DNA of 64,000 nucleotides from Lachnospiraceae bacterium. Lineage in GTDB: Bacteria > Bacillota > Clostridia > Lachnospirales > Lachnospiraceae. The stretch lies in the NCBI GenBank assembly GCA_017561085.1, contig JAFZDQ010000033.1:1-64000 (forward strand). The letters are read 5' to 3'. Positions 40,590 to 50,485 of this stretch are shown here, one piece after another; the stretch's first letter is position 1; every line of letters starts with the position of its first letter. The position numbers and the translations under genes are program-made. Under the pieces are notes generated by a model. That model saw only the letters and a list, made by a program, of their open reading frames with translations, did not search any database and was not told where the DNA came from.

Positions 40590-41960
40590 TCACATTTGCA
40601 AATCCATAACCTCAGCTACATTCTTAACACCGATAATCTGAATTCCTTTTATCTCTTTCACACTTTCCAGGCACACATAGGGAATAATACAGGTTGAAAA
40701 GCCAAGTTTCTTTGCTTCCTGCACACGGCTTTGTACCATACTGACGGCACGGACTTCCCCGCTAAGGCCCACTTCCCCGAAAGCGATAACGCCGTTATCG
40801 ATGGGTCTGTTTTTGAAACTGGAAACAATCGCCATCACAATTCCCAAATCAGTGGCAGGCTCTTGAATCTTAAGGCCGCCGGCGATATTAACATAGGCAT
40901 CACAATTCGCCATCTGAAGACCGACTCTTTTTTCCAAAACTGCCATCAGAAGATTTACCCTGTTAAAATCCGTTCCGATACACTGACGTCTGGGAATACC
41001 GAAATTACTCTGGCAAACAAGGGCCTGGATCTCAATTAAAATGGGTCTGGTGCCCTCCATGGAGCAAACCACTACCGAACCACTGGCATCTAACGGTTTG
41101 CCGCTTAACATGAATTCAGAAGGATTGGGTACTTCCCTAAGGCCTTCCTGTGCCATTTCAAACACACCGATTTCATTGGTGGAACCAAAACGGTTTTTAA
41201 CGCCCCGCAGAATCCTGTAGGAGGCGTTTCTGTCCCCTTCAAAGTACAACACGGTATCTACCATATGCTCTAATACTCTGGGGCCTGCTACCGTACCCTC
41301 CTTGGTTACATGACCTACGATAAAAACAGACACATTCAGCCCCTTTGCTAACTGTAAAAGAACCGATGTGGCTTCCCGCACCTGGGAAACGCTGCCCGGC
41401 GCCGAGGAAATATCTTCTCTGTACATGGTTTGAACCGAGTCTATGATTACCACTTTGGGTTTGTTTCTTTTAATGACTTCCTCTATCTCTTCCAACGAAG
41501 TTTCGCAGTATAAACGGAGTTTTTCATTAAATTCACCGATTCTGTTGGCCCTGAGTTTAATCTGCTTTAAGGATTCTTCACCGGAAATGTACAGTACTTC
41601 ATGGCCACCAAGGGCCAGATTTCTGCACACCTGTAAAAGCAGCGTGGACTTACCGATCCCCGGGTCACCGCCGACAAGTGTCAGGGAACCCTCTACGATA
41701 CCGCCGCCGAGTACTCTGTCCAGTTCTGCCATGCCGGTGGTAATCCTGTCTTCTTCCTGTAAGGATATTTCCGACAAAAGAGCCGGTTTCTTTTCCTGTC
41801 CGGGTATTCTGTTTTTCTTTGAAGCGGTCTTAGACGATGAAACAGGCTCTTCCACAAAGGAATTCCACTGCTTACATCCCGGACACTGTCCCAGCCATTT
41901 TGCAGACTCATAACCACAGTTTTGACAAAAAAACACCGTGCTATTCTTGCTTTTCGCCAT
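40590..41960 (-). CDS. radA: DNA repair protein RadA (Sms)
   Basis: The 456-aa protein has an N-terminal C4 zinc finger (CQNCGYESAKWLGQCPGC), a RecA-like core with Walker A GGDPGIGKST, the RadA-specific KNRFGSTNEIGVF motif, and a C-terminal Lon-like domain. It helps branch migration in recombinational repair. AAGGAG precedes the ATG. A terminator lies just upstream. Confidence 0.97.
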   Translation of the reverse strand: MAKSKNSTVFFCQNCGYESAKWLGQCPGCKQWNSFVEEPVSSSKTASKKNRIPGQEKKPALLSEISLQEEDRITTGMAELDRVLGGGIVEGSLTLVGGDPGIGKSTLLLQVCRNLALGGHEVLYISGEESLKQIKLRANRIGEFNEKLRLYCETSLEEIEEVIKRNKPKVVIIDSVQTMYREDISSAPGSVSQVREATSVLLQLAKGLNVSVFIVGHVTKEGTVAGPRVLEHMVDTVLYFEGDRNASYRILRGVKNRFGSTNEIGVFEMAQEGLREVPNPSEFMLSGKPLDASGSVVVCSMEGTRPILIEIQALVCQSNFGIPRRQCIGTDFNRVNLLMAVLEKRVGLQMANCDAYVNIAGGLKIQEPATDLGIVMAIVSSFKNRPIDNGVIAFGEVGLSGEVRAVSMVQSRVQEAKKLGFSTCIIPYVCLESVKEIKGIQIIGVKNVAEVMDLQM

Positions 41961-41990
41961 TTCGCTCTCCTTATTTGTTAACCTAAAATG

Positions 41991-42023
41991 TAAAAAACCT
42001 CCTGCTCCTATGAGCAGAAGGTT
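41991..42023 (-). terminator. Terminator after the endosialidase-like gene
   Basis: On the minus strand AACCTTCTGCTC pairs with GAGCAGGAGGTT around an ATAG loop, followed by TTTTAC. Confidence 0.8.
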
Positions 42024-42045
42024 TCTTTTTCTTTATAAAAGTTCC

Positions 42046-42456
42046 TTATTTCAGAATGCTTACCTTGACCTCTCCTGCTCCTGCAAGTTCCACACTTAAA
42101 TTCAACTTGCCACCCAGGTTTGTTTTCATCTTGCCGATGTTGTTTCCGCCTACCGTTACTTCGTATTCGGTATCTTCCGCAAGTTCTACGGTAATCTGGG
42201 CATCCTCTGCACCTTCAGCCAGGAAAGTGATTCCTGCTTCAGTTTCTTCAAAGAAAGAAACACTGGTTCCCGGTACGGACTCATATACAAACATACCGTT
42301 TCTCTCTAATTTGGTCATGGTTTTAAAGGTTTTAACCTTGTAAAGGTCTCCTTTATGCTCAAAATCTTCCACCTTTGCTTTGGCTTCCAATGTATAATCG
42401 CCAAAACTAATGGTTCCGTTTTCTTCGCTACGGAGCAATTCGCTAATTACTGCCAT
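42046..42456 (-). CDS. Endosialidase-like conserved protein of unknown function
   Basis: The 136-aa protein starts MAVISELLRSEENGTISFG and contains YKVKTFKTMTKLERNGMFVYESVPGT, a conserved pattern in clostridial proteins often named 'endosialidase' without enzymatic proof. The rest is beta-rich (AQITVELAEDTEYEV). It has no signal peptide. I chose ATG 42456, 9 bases after GGGAGG. It has its own promoter and terminator. Confidence 0.8.
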   Translation of the reverse strand: MAVISELLRSEENGTISFGDYTLEAKAKVEDFEHKGDLYKVKTFKTMTKLERNGMFVYESVPGTSVSFFEETEAGITFLAEGAEDAQITVELAEDTEYEVTVGGNNIGKMKTNLGGKLNLSVELAGAGEVKVSILK

Positions 42457-42496
42457 CGTCTGTGTCCTCCCAATCATGTCCTTGGTACTTAGTTTC

Positions 42497-42525
42497 AGTA
42501 TAATATATAATTTACTTCACGTCAA
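42497..42525 (-). promoter_or_regulatory. Promoter of the endosialidase-like gene
   Basis: On the minus strand TTGACG (42525-42520), a 17-base spacer and TATACT (42502-42497). The -35 box lies in the last codons of clpC. Confidence 0.75.
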
Positions 42526-44956
42526 ATACGACCTTATCTTTCCGGTAGCCTGCAAGCACCGTATCACCGCTTTTTACATTGCCTTTCAGGATTTCTTCCG
42601 CCAGACCATCCTCTATCACAGACTGGATTGCTCTTTTTAAAGGACGGGCTCCCATTTTTTCATCCGAATATTTGGCAATAATATGCTCTTTCAGTGCCTT
42701 ACTTACGGTAAGTTTTATATTCATCTGCTTCATGCACCGCTTTGCCAGGTTATCAGAAAGCAAATCCATAATCTGATGCAGTTCTTCCCCTGAAAGAGCA
42801 TGGAATACCATAATTTCGTCAATACGGTTAATGAATTCCGGCTTGAAAATCTTTTTCACTTCCTCCATCACGCCTTCTTTCATCTTTCCGTACTTCTGTT
42901 CCTTCGTTGCCTCCATTCCAAATCCAAGGTTTTTCGGTGCGATAATTCTCTGTGCACCGGCATTGGAGGTCATTATCAATATGGCATTCTTAAAGCTCAC
43001 CTTACGGCCTTTGGAGTCGGTAATATGACCGTCATCAAGAACCTGCAGCAGAATGTTAAACACATCCGGATGTGCTTTTTCGATTTCATCAAACAAAACT
43101 ACGGAATAAGGATTTTTACGGATTTTTTCACTGAGCTGTCCGCCATCCTCAAAGCCCACATAGCCCGGAGGGGATCCAATCATTTTGGAAACGCTGTGAC
43201 CTTCCATATATTCTGACATATCTACCCTGATTAGCGCATTTTCCGTGCCGAAAACGGCCTCAGCAAGAGCCTTACAAAGTTCTGTCTTACCTACGCCGGT
43301 AGGTCCCAAAAACAGGAAGGAACCAATGGGTCTTGTAGGGTCCTGAAGTCCCACTCTGCCCCGACGCACTGCCTTGGAAATGGCACTGACCGCTTCCTTC
43401 TGGCCGATGACTCTCTTGTGCAGGACATCCTCTAATTTCAGCAACCGCTCTCCTTCTTTTTCCGTAAGTTTCTTGACCGGTATCTTGGTCCATGATGCTA
43501 CCACACGGGCAATATCATTTTCGCTTACCTGATAGGTCTTTTCTGCCTCTTTTTTCTGATTCGCGGCTACTGTACGCTTGTATTTCTTCACCAGTTTGTC
43601 CTGCTCTTTGGTAAGAACGCCGGCCTGCTCAAATTCGCCGTCTTTCAAACACTGCTCTATCTGCTTATCCATTCCGGAGATTTGGGTTAACAATGCCTGC
43701 TCTTTATTGTCCGTTTGCATGCCTGCAAGGCGGATGGCCGCAGCGGCCTCGTCCATCAGGTCTATGGCTTTATCAGGAAGGTTTCTGTCGTTGATATAAC
43801 GCTCTGAAAGCTTCACGGCGGCTTCAATGGCTTCCTTGGTGATGGTCACCCTATGATGTGCTTCATAACCGGGTGCAATTCCTTCCAAAATAGCAATCGC
43901 CTGCTCTGTGGTAGGCTCCTCCACCATAACGGACTGGAAACGGCGCTCTAACGCTGCATCCTTTTCCACGTACTTCCGGTATTCGGTGAGGGTGGTGGCG
44001 CCAATCAGCTGAAGTTCTCCTCTTGCAAGGGCAGGCTTTAAGATATTGGAAGCATCAATTGCTCCTTCTGCGCCGCCTGCACCGATAATGGTGTGCATTT
44101 CATCCAAAAACAAAATCACATTGCCCGCTTCATATACTTCCTGAATCACCTTTTTAATGCGCTCTTCAAATTCACCGCGGTATTTGGAACCGGCAACCAT
44201 TCCGGATAAATCCAACGTAAGAAGCCGTTTATCCTGCACGGTAAAAGGCACCTCATTTGCCACGATACGCATGGCAAGACCTTCTACCACTGCTGTTTTT
44301 CCCACGCCGGGCTCACCAATTAAGCAGGGATTGTTTTTATTTCTCCTGCTTAAGATTTCAATCACTCTTTTTATTTCGTCTTCTCTGCCGATGACAGGGT
44401 CTAATTTCCCTTCCCGGGCAAGTGCCGTTAAATCCCTGCTGTACTTATCCAAGGTAGCAGTTACGGACTTGCTTCCTTTCTTTTTGGCTGCAAAATCTTC
44501 TTTCACAAGTGCCGGATCTTCTCCCATGGCTGTCAGGGTATCCACATATAGTCTTTGTAAGGATATCCCCAATGTCTTAATCAGACGTACAGCAACATTT
44601 TCGCCTTCTAACAGGAGGGCAAGTAAAATATGCTCTGTTCCGGTAAGTGTATCTCCGAAACGCTCTGCCTGTCTGTGCGCTAACTCCAGCACTGCAGCCG
44701 TTCTGGGCGAAAAGCCTTCCTTTTCTTTTAAAAGCACCGGTGCCTCCGGCAAAACCAGTTCCTGCATCAATTCCATCAGACGTGCTTCTTCCACGCCGTT
44801 ATCCGAAAGAATCCTTGCAGCCACTCCGGTTTTTTCCTTCAACAAACCAATCAGCAAGTGCTCCGTTCCCACATATCCGGTATGCATTCTGGCGGCAGTT
44901 CTTTCTGCCAGAGAAAGGGCTGCTTTCGCTTTATCTGTGAAACCACCTGACTGCAT
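42512..44956 (-). CDS. clpC: Clp protease ATPase subunit ClpC
   Basis: This 814-aa AAA+ unfoldase has an N-domain with two Clp-N repeats, two ATPase modules (Walker A GEPGVGKT and GPTGVGKT; Walker B VILFLDE and [10 protein letters not shown]) and a UVR-containing middle segment ([14 protein letters not shown]). This is the ClpC layout. It feeds ClpP with unfolded substrates. I chose ATG 44956, which follows the GntR stop by one base and has GGAGG 8 bases upstream. It is coupled to a GntR regulator and not to ctsR-mcsA-mcsB. Confidence 0.95.
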   Translation of the reverse strand: MQSGGFTDKAKAALSLAERTAARMHTGYVGTEHLLIGLLKEKTGVAARILSDNGVEEARLMELMQELVLPEAPVLLKEKEGFSPRTAAVLELAHRQAERFGDTLTGTEHILLALLLEGENVAVRLIKTLGISLQRLYVDTLTAMGEDPALVKEDFAAKKKGSKSVTATLDKYSRDLTALAREGKLDPVIGREDEIKRVIEILSRRNKNNPCLIGEPGVGKTAVVEGLAMRIVANEVPFTVQDKRLLTLDLSGMVAGSKYRGEFEERIKKVIQEVYEAGNVILFLDEMHTIIGAGGAEGAIDASNILKPALARGELQLIGATTLTEYRKYVEKDAALERRFQSVMVEEPTTEQAIAILEGIAPGYEAHHRVTITKEAIEAAVKLSERYINDRNLPDKAIDLMDEAAAAIRLAGMQTDNKEQALLTQISGMDKQIEQCLKDGEFEQAGVLTKEQDKLVKKYKRTVAANQKKEAEKTYQVSENDIARVVASWTKIPVKKLTEKEGERLLKLEDVLHKRVIGQKEAVSAISKAVRRGRVGLQDPTRPIGSFLFLGPTGVGKTELCKALAEAVFGTENALIRVDMSEYMEGHSVSKMIGSPPGYVGFEDGGQLSEKIRKNPYSVVLFDEIEKAHPDVFNILLQVLDDGHITDSKGRKVSFKNAILIMTSNAGAQRIIAPKNLGFGMEATKEQKYGKMKEGVMEEVKKIFKPEFINRIDEIMVFHALSGEELHQIMDLLSDNLAKRCMKQMNIKLTVSKALKEHIIAKYSDEKMGARPLKRAIQSVIEDGLAEEILKGNVKSGDTVLAGYRKDKVVFDVK

Positions 44957-44957
44957 A

Positions 44958-45332
44958 TTAAAATCCTCCATAACTTTCATATATTTCATCGATTAACTGA
45001 TGTATTTCGTCTTTCGTAATTCCCTTACATCCTGCTTTGGCAATCAGTACGCGCAAATCACGGTCCGCCTCCTGCATGGCACGCAGTTTGTCACTGCTGA
45101 CAGCCACCACGGTCCCGCGGCGGTGATCCACCTTTACAAACCCCTCCTGCTTTAAGACGGTATAGGCTTTGTTTACGGTGTGCATATTAATACCGATTTC
45201 TTCCGCCAGTCCCCGTACGGAGGGCAGGGAGTCCCCTTCTTTATACCGGGCATCCGCAATTCCCAAAATAATCTGATTACGCAACTGCATATATAACGCT
45301 TCATTACTGTTAAAATCTATTTCAATAATCAT
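44958..45332 (-). CDS. GntR-family regulator, YtrA-like
   Basis: The 124-aa protein has the GntR winged helix (ALYMQLRNQIILGIADARYKEGDSLPSVRGLAEEIGINMHTVNKAY) and only a short C-terminal helical tail, the YtrA type. AAGGAA lies 7 bases before ATG 45332; ATG 45338 is less likely. Its stop is one base before the clpC start, so the two are co-translated. It may autoregulate the pair. Confidence 0.9.
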   Translation of the reverse strand: MIIEIDFNSNEALYMQLRNQIILGIADARYKEGDSLPSVRGLAEEIGINMHTVNKAYTVLKQEGFVKVDHRRGTVVAVSSDKLRAMQEADRDLRVLIAKAGCKGITKDEIHQLIDEIYESYGGF

Positions 45333-45356
45333 AAGCATTTCCTTTTCTTTTGAGAT

Positions 45357-45384
45357 AAAGAGGAATAGCACCAGCTATCCCTCT
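45357..45384 (-). terminator. Possible terminator after the SH3-domain gene
   Basis: On the minus strand AGAGGGATAGC pairs with GCTATTCCTCT around TGGT, followed by a short TTA-rich stretch. The T run is weak. Confidence 0.5.
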
Positions 45385-45412
45385 CCTCTTTCGTACTTAT
45401 TCTCATTGGTTC

Positions 45413-46741
45413 TTAAATATCTTTATCATCCATGTTCAAAAATTCAAATTCGAATTCATCATCATCAAGAAGGAAATTCTGTGCTCTTCTTGCGGGCTGC
45501 TTCTTGGCAGGGGCTTTCGCCTCTGCTGCCTGTAAGGGAGCTGTATCTCTTCTTACCGGTTCTTCTCTTCTTACTGTCTCTTTCCTTGCGGATTCTTCTC
45601 TTCTTGATACGGGAGTTTCTTTCTCACGGGTTCTCTTTAAAGCCGGCTCCTGAACGCGCTTATATTCCTGTTCTCTTCGTGCAGGACGCACATCCTCTTC
45701 TTCCGCATCCTCGTCTTCATCCTCATAATAATCACCATAAAACATATCACGAAGTTTAAAGATTAAGAAAGTTACTGCCACTACAAGAAGCGCAATGATA
45801 AAGGCCAAAACAACTATAATAATTTTATTGCTCTTAAGCTGGTCATTTAATTTTTCATAACTTTCATTGGCGGTATCTAATACGTTCATGACGTCACTAA
45901 CCTTCATCATGGTTCCTTCCGTATTGTCATAAAGCCAATATTCATCGTTATTATATACAACCTCGTAGTCATTGTGTTCAGGTTCTGCAGGCACCTCAGG
46001 CTCTACCATGTTATCATCCATGCCTGTACCGTCAAGTACGGGTGCATTGGGATCTGCATCCTCCGGGAATACTTCACCGGAATTCTCGCCACCGTCAGCA
46101 GGTGTCTCTTCATTCACAACAGGTGCACCGAGGCTGATTAAGTCAGAACGTACATAACCCTCTACGGTCTTTCCGTTGTATTCGCATTTCATCTGATACC
46201 ATTTGTTACCGGAATTATCAGTTGCTTCACCAATCAGGGTCATTACAGTTCCTTCATCAATGGTTTCTACAACTGCATGATTGGTGGAAGCACCGGAACG
46301 GACTCTGATACTGGATTCCTTCACGGTTGCCTGCTGCTCTGCAATGGCCGTAGGAACAGTTGCTTCCGGAGCACTTCCCTGGTTCGAAGAGTTGTCACTG
46401 CTTCCTGCGGAGTTTTCCGTAATTTTCACGTCACCGGACACTTTAAGTAAATCACTTCTGATATATCCATAGGTATTGTTTCCGTTGGGAACCTTGTACC
46501 ATATGGTACCGGACGCATCCTTCACGCCACCTACAACATCAATCTTACTTCCGTTAGACGTACTGCCGATTACTTCACTGTCGGTACTGGCTTCTTTACG
46601 GATTTTCGCTGTATCTGCCTGAACGGTTCCTTCTGCTGCAAATGCAACTGTGGCACTAATCCAAAAGGCAAACATTCCTACCGCCAGACCTAAAATCCCT
46701 TTTTTGCAAGTTTCCTTAAAACTCAATGATTTTACTTTCAA
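45413..46741 (-). CDS. SH3-domain membrane protein (TTG start)
   Basis: The 442-aa protein has a signal peptide (GILGLAVGMFAFWISATVAFAA) and two bacterial SH3 domains (residues ~40-100 and ~135-205, each with RSDL). A linker, one membrane helix near residue 310 (IIIVVLAFIIALLVVAVTFLI) and a long charged cytoplasmic tail of Arg/Glu repeats follow, ending in an acidic peptide. SH3 domains usually bind peptidoglycan peptides. It starts at TTG 46741, 8 bases after AAGGAG. It lies just downstream of purD and may be co-transcribed. The function is unknown. Confidence 0.82.
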   Translation of the reverse strand: MKVKSLSFKETCKKGILGLAVGMFAFWISATVAFAAEGTVQADTAKIRKEASTDSEVIGSTSNGSKIDVVGGVKDASGTIWYKVPNGNNTYGYIRSDLLKVSGDVKITENSAGSSDNSSNQGSAPEATVPTAIAEQQATVKESSIRVRSGASTNHAVVETIDEGTVMTLIGEATDNSGNKWYQMKCEYNGKTVEGYVRSDLISLGAPVVNEETPADGGENSGEVFPEDADPNAPVLDGTGMDDNMVEPEVPAEPEHNDYEVVYNNDEYWLYDNTEGTMMKVSDVMNVLDTANESYEKLNDQLKSNKIIIVVLAFIIALLVVAVTFLIFKLRDMFYGDYYEDEDEDAEEEDVRPARREQEYKRVQEPALKRTREKETPVSRREESARKETVRREEPVRRDTAPLQAAEAKAPAKKQPARRAQNFLLDDDEFEFEFLNMDDKDI

Positions 46742-46794
46742 CGTTACTTCTCCTTATCTTTCCCTGTAAACACAAATCTGTAAGCACAAACGTA

Positions 46795-48069
46795 TTATGC
46801 TTCGTCAATCGCTTTACCGATATCGTTACGCATATATTTATTCTCAAATGTCACCCATTTGGTTGCCGCATAAGCATTTTCACGGGCTTTCTTTAAATCA
46901 TCTCCGGTTGCTGTGATGCCCAGCACACGTCCGCCGTTTGTAACGATACCTTCGTCGGTCTGTTTGGTTCCTGCATGGAAGCAGAAATAAGCGTCCTGTC
47001 CCTCGAACTTCTCAAGACCGTCAATCACAAAACCTTTTTCATATTTCACGGGATAACCTTCAGAAGCAAGTACCACACAAACTGCCGCATTGTCTTCAAA
47101 CTGTAAATCAATGGTATCTAAGGTTCCGTCAATACATGCTTCAATGACTTCCATAATGTCGTTTTTCATACGGGGAAGTACTACCTGTGTTTCCGGGTCA
47201 CCGAATCGTGCATTATATTCAAGCACCTTGGGACCATCTTCGGTCAACATCAGACCAAAGAAAATAATTCCCTTAAATTCTCTGCCTTCCGCTGCCATGG
47301 CATCTACGGTAGGCTGATAAATATATTTCTGACAAAAATCATCTACTTCCCTGGTATAAAAAGGACTGGGTGAGAAGGTACCCATACCGCCGGTATTTAA
47401 GCCGGTATCGCCATCCCCTGCCCTCTTGTGGTCCTGGGCAGAGGTCATGGTTTTGATGGTCTTTCCGTCAACAAAGGAAAGTACGGACACTTCGCGGCCT
47501 GTCATAAACTCTTCAATAACCATGGTATTTCCGGCACTTCCGAAATGCTTATCCAGCATAATTTCCTGTACGCCTGCTTTGGCTTCCTCTAAGGTATTGC
47601 AGATAAGCACACCTTTACCAAGAGCAAGTCCGTCAGCCTTCAAAACGATAGGCATCTTTGCAGTTTCCAGATAAGCAAGCGCTGCTTCCGGATCATCAAA
47701 GTTTTCATAAGCCGCTGTAGGAATATTGTATTTCTTCATCAAATCCTTGGAAAAAGCTTTGCTGCCTTCCAGGATTGCGGCATTTGCCCTGGGACCGAAG
47801 GTTCGAAGACCTGCAGCTTCCAGTTCATCTACCAGTCCGCCTACCAGCGGGTCATCCGGCGCTACAAATACCAGATCTACTTCCTTTTCCTTGGCATATG
47901 CTACTACTTTATCAAATTCCATAACACCGATGGAAGGTTCACACTCCGCAATCTGTGCAATACCCGCATTACCGGGTACACAATAGAGTTCTGATACTCT
48001 GCTGCTCTTTTTCATACTGACTGCAATAGCATGCTCACGTCCGCCGCCGCCTACGATTAATACTTTCAT
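46795..48069 (-). CDS. purD: Phosphoribosylamine-glycine ligase
   Basis: The 424-aa ATP-grasp enzyme makes GAR from PRA and glycine (second step of purine synthesis). It begins MKVLIVGGGGREHAIA and has MVIEEFMTGREVSVLSF, GDGDTGLNTGGMGTFSP and LEYNARFGDPETQV. It is the fourth gene of purE-purM-purN-purD. Confidence 0.97.
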   Translation of the reverse strand: MKVLIVGGGGREHAIAVSMKKSSRVSELYCVPGNAGIAQIAECEPSIGVMEFDKVVAYAKEKEVDLVFVAPDDPLVGGLVDELEAAGLRTFGPRANAAILEGSKAFSKDLMKKYNIPTAAYENFDDPEAALAYLETAKMPIVLKADGLALGKGVLICNTLEEAKAGVQEIMLDKHFGSAGNTMVIEEFMTGREVSVLSFVDGKTIKTMTSAQDHKRAGDGDTGLNTGGMGTFSPSPFYTREVDDFCQKYIYQPTVDAMAAEGREFKGIIFFGLMLTEDGPKVLEYNARFGDPETQVVLPRMKNDIMEVIEACIDGTLDTIDLQFEDNAAVCVVLASEGYPVKYEKGFVIDGLEKFEGQDAYFCFHAGTKQTDEGIVTNGGRVLGITATGDDLKKARENAYAATKWVTFENKYMRNDIGKAIDEA

Positions 48070-48120
48070 GTCTTAATTCCTTCCTTCGTATCCGGGTTCT
48101 CATACTGCCCCGGCAATCCG

Positions 48121-48747
48121 TTAATTATTTTTTACTACTTTGTTATCAATCACTGTAATACGGTCATTGGCAATATCATCAATTGCCTTGGGAAGCAGAA
48201 TCCATTCAGCCTGCTCCATAACCCTTCTTTGCAGAATTTCAGGAGTATCTCCCTCTTCCACATATACCGCCTTCTGGGAAATGATGGGACCTTCATCCAT
48301 TCCTTCATTTACAAAATGAACGGTTGCACCGGTCACCTTCGCCCCACGCTCTAATACTCTTTCATGCACCTTCAGTCCGTAATATCCTACTCCGCAAAAA
48401 GAAGGAATCAGGGAAGGATGAATATTGATAATGCGGTTACCGTACTGTGCCACCATCTTAGGAGGAATGGCCACCAAAAATCCGGCCAAAACTACTAAGT
48501 CAGGGGCAAATTCATTCACTGCATCCAAAAGGGCATCGTTAAAAATGTCGCGGTTTTCAAAATCCTTGGGGGACACACTAACCGCAGGAATTCCTGCATT
48601 TTTCGCTCGCTCCAGGCTCTTTACGGTTTTATTGTTACTGATTACCCCGACAATTTCGGTATTGGTAATCCCGCCTGCTGCCACACTGTCAATGATGGCC
48701 TGCAAGTTGGTACCGCCACCGGATACAAGCACTACAATTCTTAACAT
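48121..48747 (-). CDS. purN: Phosphoribosylglycinamide formyltransferase
   Basis: The 208-aa enzyme transfers a formyl group from 10-formyl-THF to GAR. It has VSGGGTNLQAIID (substrate loop), the catalytic N-x-H-x-S segment INIHPSLIPSF and a TGATVHFVNEGMDEGPII motif. Its ATG overlaps the purM stop by 7 bases, so translation is coupled. Confidence 0.97.
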   Translation of the reverse strand: MLRIVVLVSGGGTNLQAIIDSVAAGGITNTEIVGVISNNKTVKSLERAKNAGIPAVSVSPKDFENRDIFNDALLDAVNEFAPDLVVLAGFLVAIPPKMVAQYGNRIINIHPSLIPSFCGVGYYGLKVHERVLERGAKVTGATVHFVNEGMDEGPIISQKAVYVEEGDTPEILQRRVMEQAEWILLPKAIDDIANDRITVIDNKVVKNN

Positions 48748-49766
48748 AAAGTTACTCCCTTTTCGCCTGCTTCACACTTACCTGCTACCCATGCGGTTTC
48801 GCCTGCCGCCTGAATAGCTGCAACGGTCTTGTCCACATCTGCGGGGTCTACAGCAAGTAACATACCGATACCCATGTTAAAGGTATTGTACATCATATCA
48901 TCAGCAATATTGCCTGTTTTCTGCATTAATTTAAAGATAGCAGGTACTTCATAGCTACCCAAATCCATATGCGCATTTACACCTTCAGGAAGCATTCTGG
49001 GAATATTTTCCTGGAAGCCGCCGCCGGTAATATGGCTACAGCCTTTAATGGTTACGCCTGCATCCTTTACGGACTTTAATGCTTTTACATAAATCTTGGT
49101 GGGAGCAATAAGCGCTTCACCAAGAGTGGTTCCTAATTCATCATAATAAGTATCTAAGCTTTCTTTGGTCATTTCAAATACCTTACGTACCAAAGAGAAA
49201 CCGTTACTATGTACACCGGAGGAAGCAATTGCAACAAGCACATCACCGGGTTTAATGTTTGCACCGGTAATTAAGTCCTTCTCATCTACCACACCAACTG
49301 CAAAACCGGCCAAATCGTAATCATCCTCAGGCATCAGACCGGGATGCTCTGCAGTTTCACCGCCGATAAGAGCTGCACCAGCCTGCTTACAACCTTCTGC
49401 AACACCTTTTACGATTGTCGCAATCTTTTCAGGGAAATTCTTTCCGCATGCAATATAATCCAGGAAGAATAAAGGTTCTCCGCCTGCACAAGCCACGTCA
49501 TTCACACACATAGCAACTGCATCAATACCGATGGTATCATGCTTATCCATGATAAATGCTAATTTTACTTTGGTTCCGCATCCGTCTGTACCGGATAAAA
49601 GTACGGGGTTTTCCATGTTCTTGATTGCTGCCAAAGAGAAAGCACCGGAAAATCCGCCAAGACCACCCATTACTTCAGGGCGCATGGTTTCCTTTACATG
49701 CTTCTTCATAAGTTCCACTGATTTGTAACCGGCTTCAATATCTACGCCTGCATTCTTGTAATCCAT
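48741..49766 (-). CDS. purM: Phosphoribosylformylglycinamidine cyclo-ligase
   Basis: The 341-aa AIR synthetase begins MDYKNAGVDIEAGYKSVELM and has GGFSGAF, GTDGCGTKVKLAF and IGGETAEHPG motifs. I chose ATG 49766, 6 bases after GGAGG; the frame is open to 49853 but without a site. It lies between purE and purN. Confidence 0.97.
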   Translation of the reverse strand: MDYKNAGVDIEAGYKSVELMKKHVKETMRPEVMGGLGGFSGAFSLAAIKNMENPVLLSGTDGCGTKVKLAFIMDKHDTIGIDAVAMCVNDVACAGGEPLFFLDYIACGKNFPEKIATIVKGVAEGCKQAGAALIGGETAEHPGLMPEDDYDLAGFAVGVVDEKDLITGANIKPGDVLVAIASSGVHSNGFSLVRKVFEMTKESLDTYYDELGTTLGEALIAPTKIYVKALKSVKDAGVTIKGCSHITGGGFQENIPRMLPEGVNAHMDLGSYEVPAIFKLMQKTGNIADDMMYNTFNMGIGMLLAVDPADVDKTVAAIQAAGETAWVAGKCEAGEKGVTLC

Positions 49767-49869
49767 AATATCCTCCATCTTGTCTGTCCTGAGACTGTGT
49801 ATTTTGTGAAACGCATAGCAGGAACAAAACCTTCCGTCCTGTTCCTTACGCATTTATGTTCCGTATTTA

Positions 49870-50379
49870 TTATTTATTCATATACGCCTTGTAGCCTACT
49901 TCCTGTAATTTAGCGTCCTTGGCTTCTACCTGTTCCTTTAAGCCCTTGCTGTAGGCTTTCAGCTTCGCCAAAAGTTCTGCATCTGAAGTTGCTAAAATCT
50001 TCGCTGCAAGTAATCCCGCATTGGCACCACCGTTGATTGCCACTGTCGCTACCGGAATTCCGGAAGGCATCTGAACGATGGAATAAAGGGAATCTCTTCC
50101 GCCTAAGGAAGTTGTATGCATGGGAATACCGATTACGGGCATCGGGAAAATCGCTGCACACATACCGGGCAAATGTGCCGCCATACCTGCGCCTGCAATA
50201 ATCACCTTAAATCCCTTTTCTTCAGCTGTATTTGCATACTCAAAAAATACATCCGGCTCTCTGTGCGCGGAAATAATCTTCATTTCGTAAGAAATACCAA
50301 GTTCCTCCAAAATGTCGGCAGCCTTCGCCATAACCGGCATATCGGAATCACTGCCCATTACAATACCTACCTGTGCCAT
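49870..50379 (-). CDS. purE: N5-carboxyaminoimidazole ribonucleotide mutase
   Basis: The 169-aa class I PurE has VGIVMGSDSDMPVM, the SAHREPD motif and GAGMAAHLPGM, with a central GIPM and VAINGGANAGLLAAKIL. It carries out the carboxyl shift that follows the PurK reaction; purK is not in the window. GGAGG precedes the ATG. It heads the purE-purM-purN-purD unit. Confidence 0.97.
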   Translation of the reverse strand: MAQVGIVMGSDSDMPVMAKAADILEELGISYEMKIISAHREPDVFFEYANTAEEKGFKVIIAGAGMAAHLPGMCAAIFPMPVIGIPMHTTSLGGRDSLYSIVQMPSGIPVATVAINGGANAGLLAAKILATSDAELLAKLKAYSKGLKEQVEAKDAKLQEVGYKAYMNK

Positions 50380-50415
50380 AAACTTATCCTCCGTTTGTTC
50401 GCATTATCCTATAAC

Positions 50416-50444
50416 ATCATACTAGAAATTATAGTATGTTGCAA
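50416..50444 (-). promoter_or_regulatory. Promoter of the purEMND unit
   Basis: On the minus strand TTGCAA (50444-50439), a 17-base spacer and TATGAT (50421-50416). An inverted repeat (CATACTA / TAGTATG, 50418-50438) fills the spacer and could be an operator. Confidence 0.68.
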
Positions 50445-50485
50445 CCATAATTCTTATCTAAATTTGCGATATTTTCCCGCTTCCC

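Noticed and set aside
44157..44996. A 279-aa plus-strand frame opposite clpC
   Set aside because: It is the Ser-rich antisense shadow of the ClpC coding sequence with no start signal.
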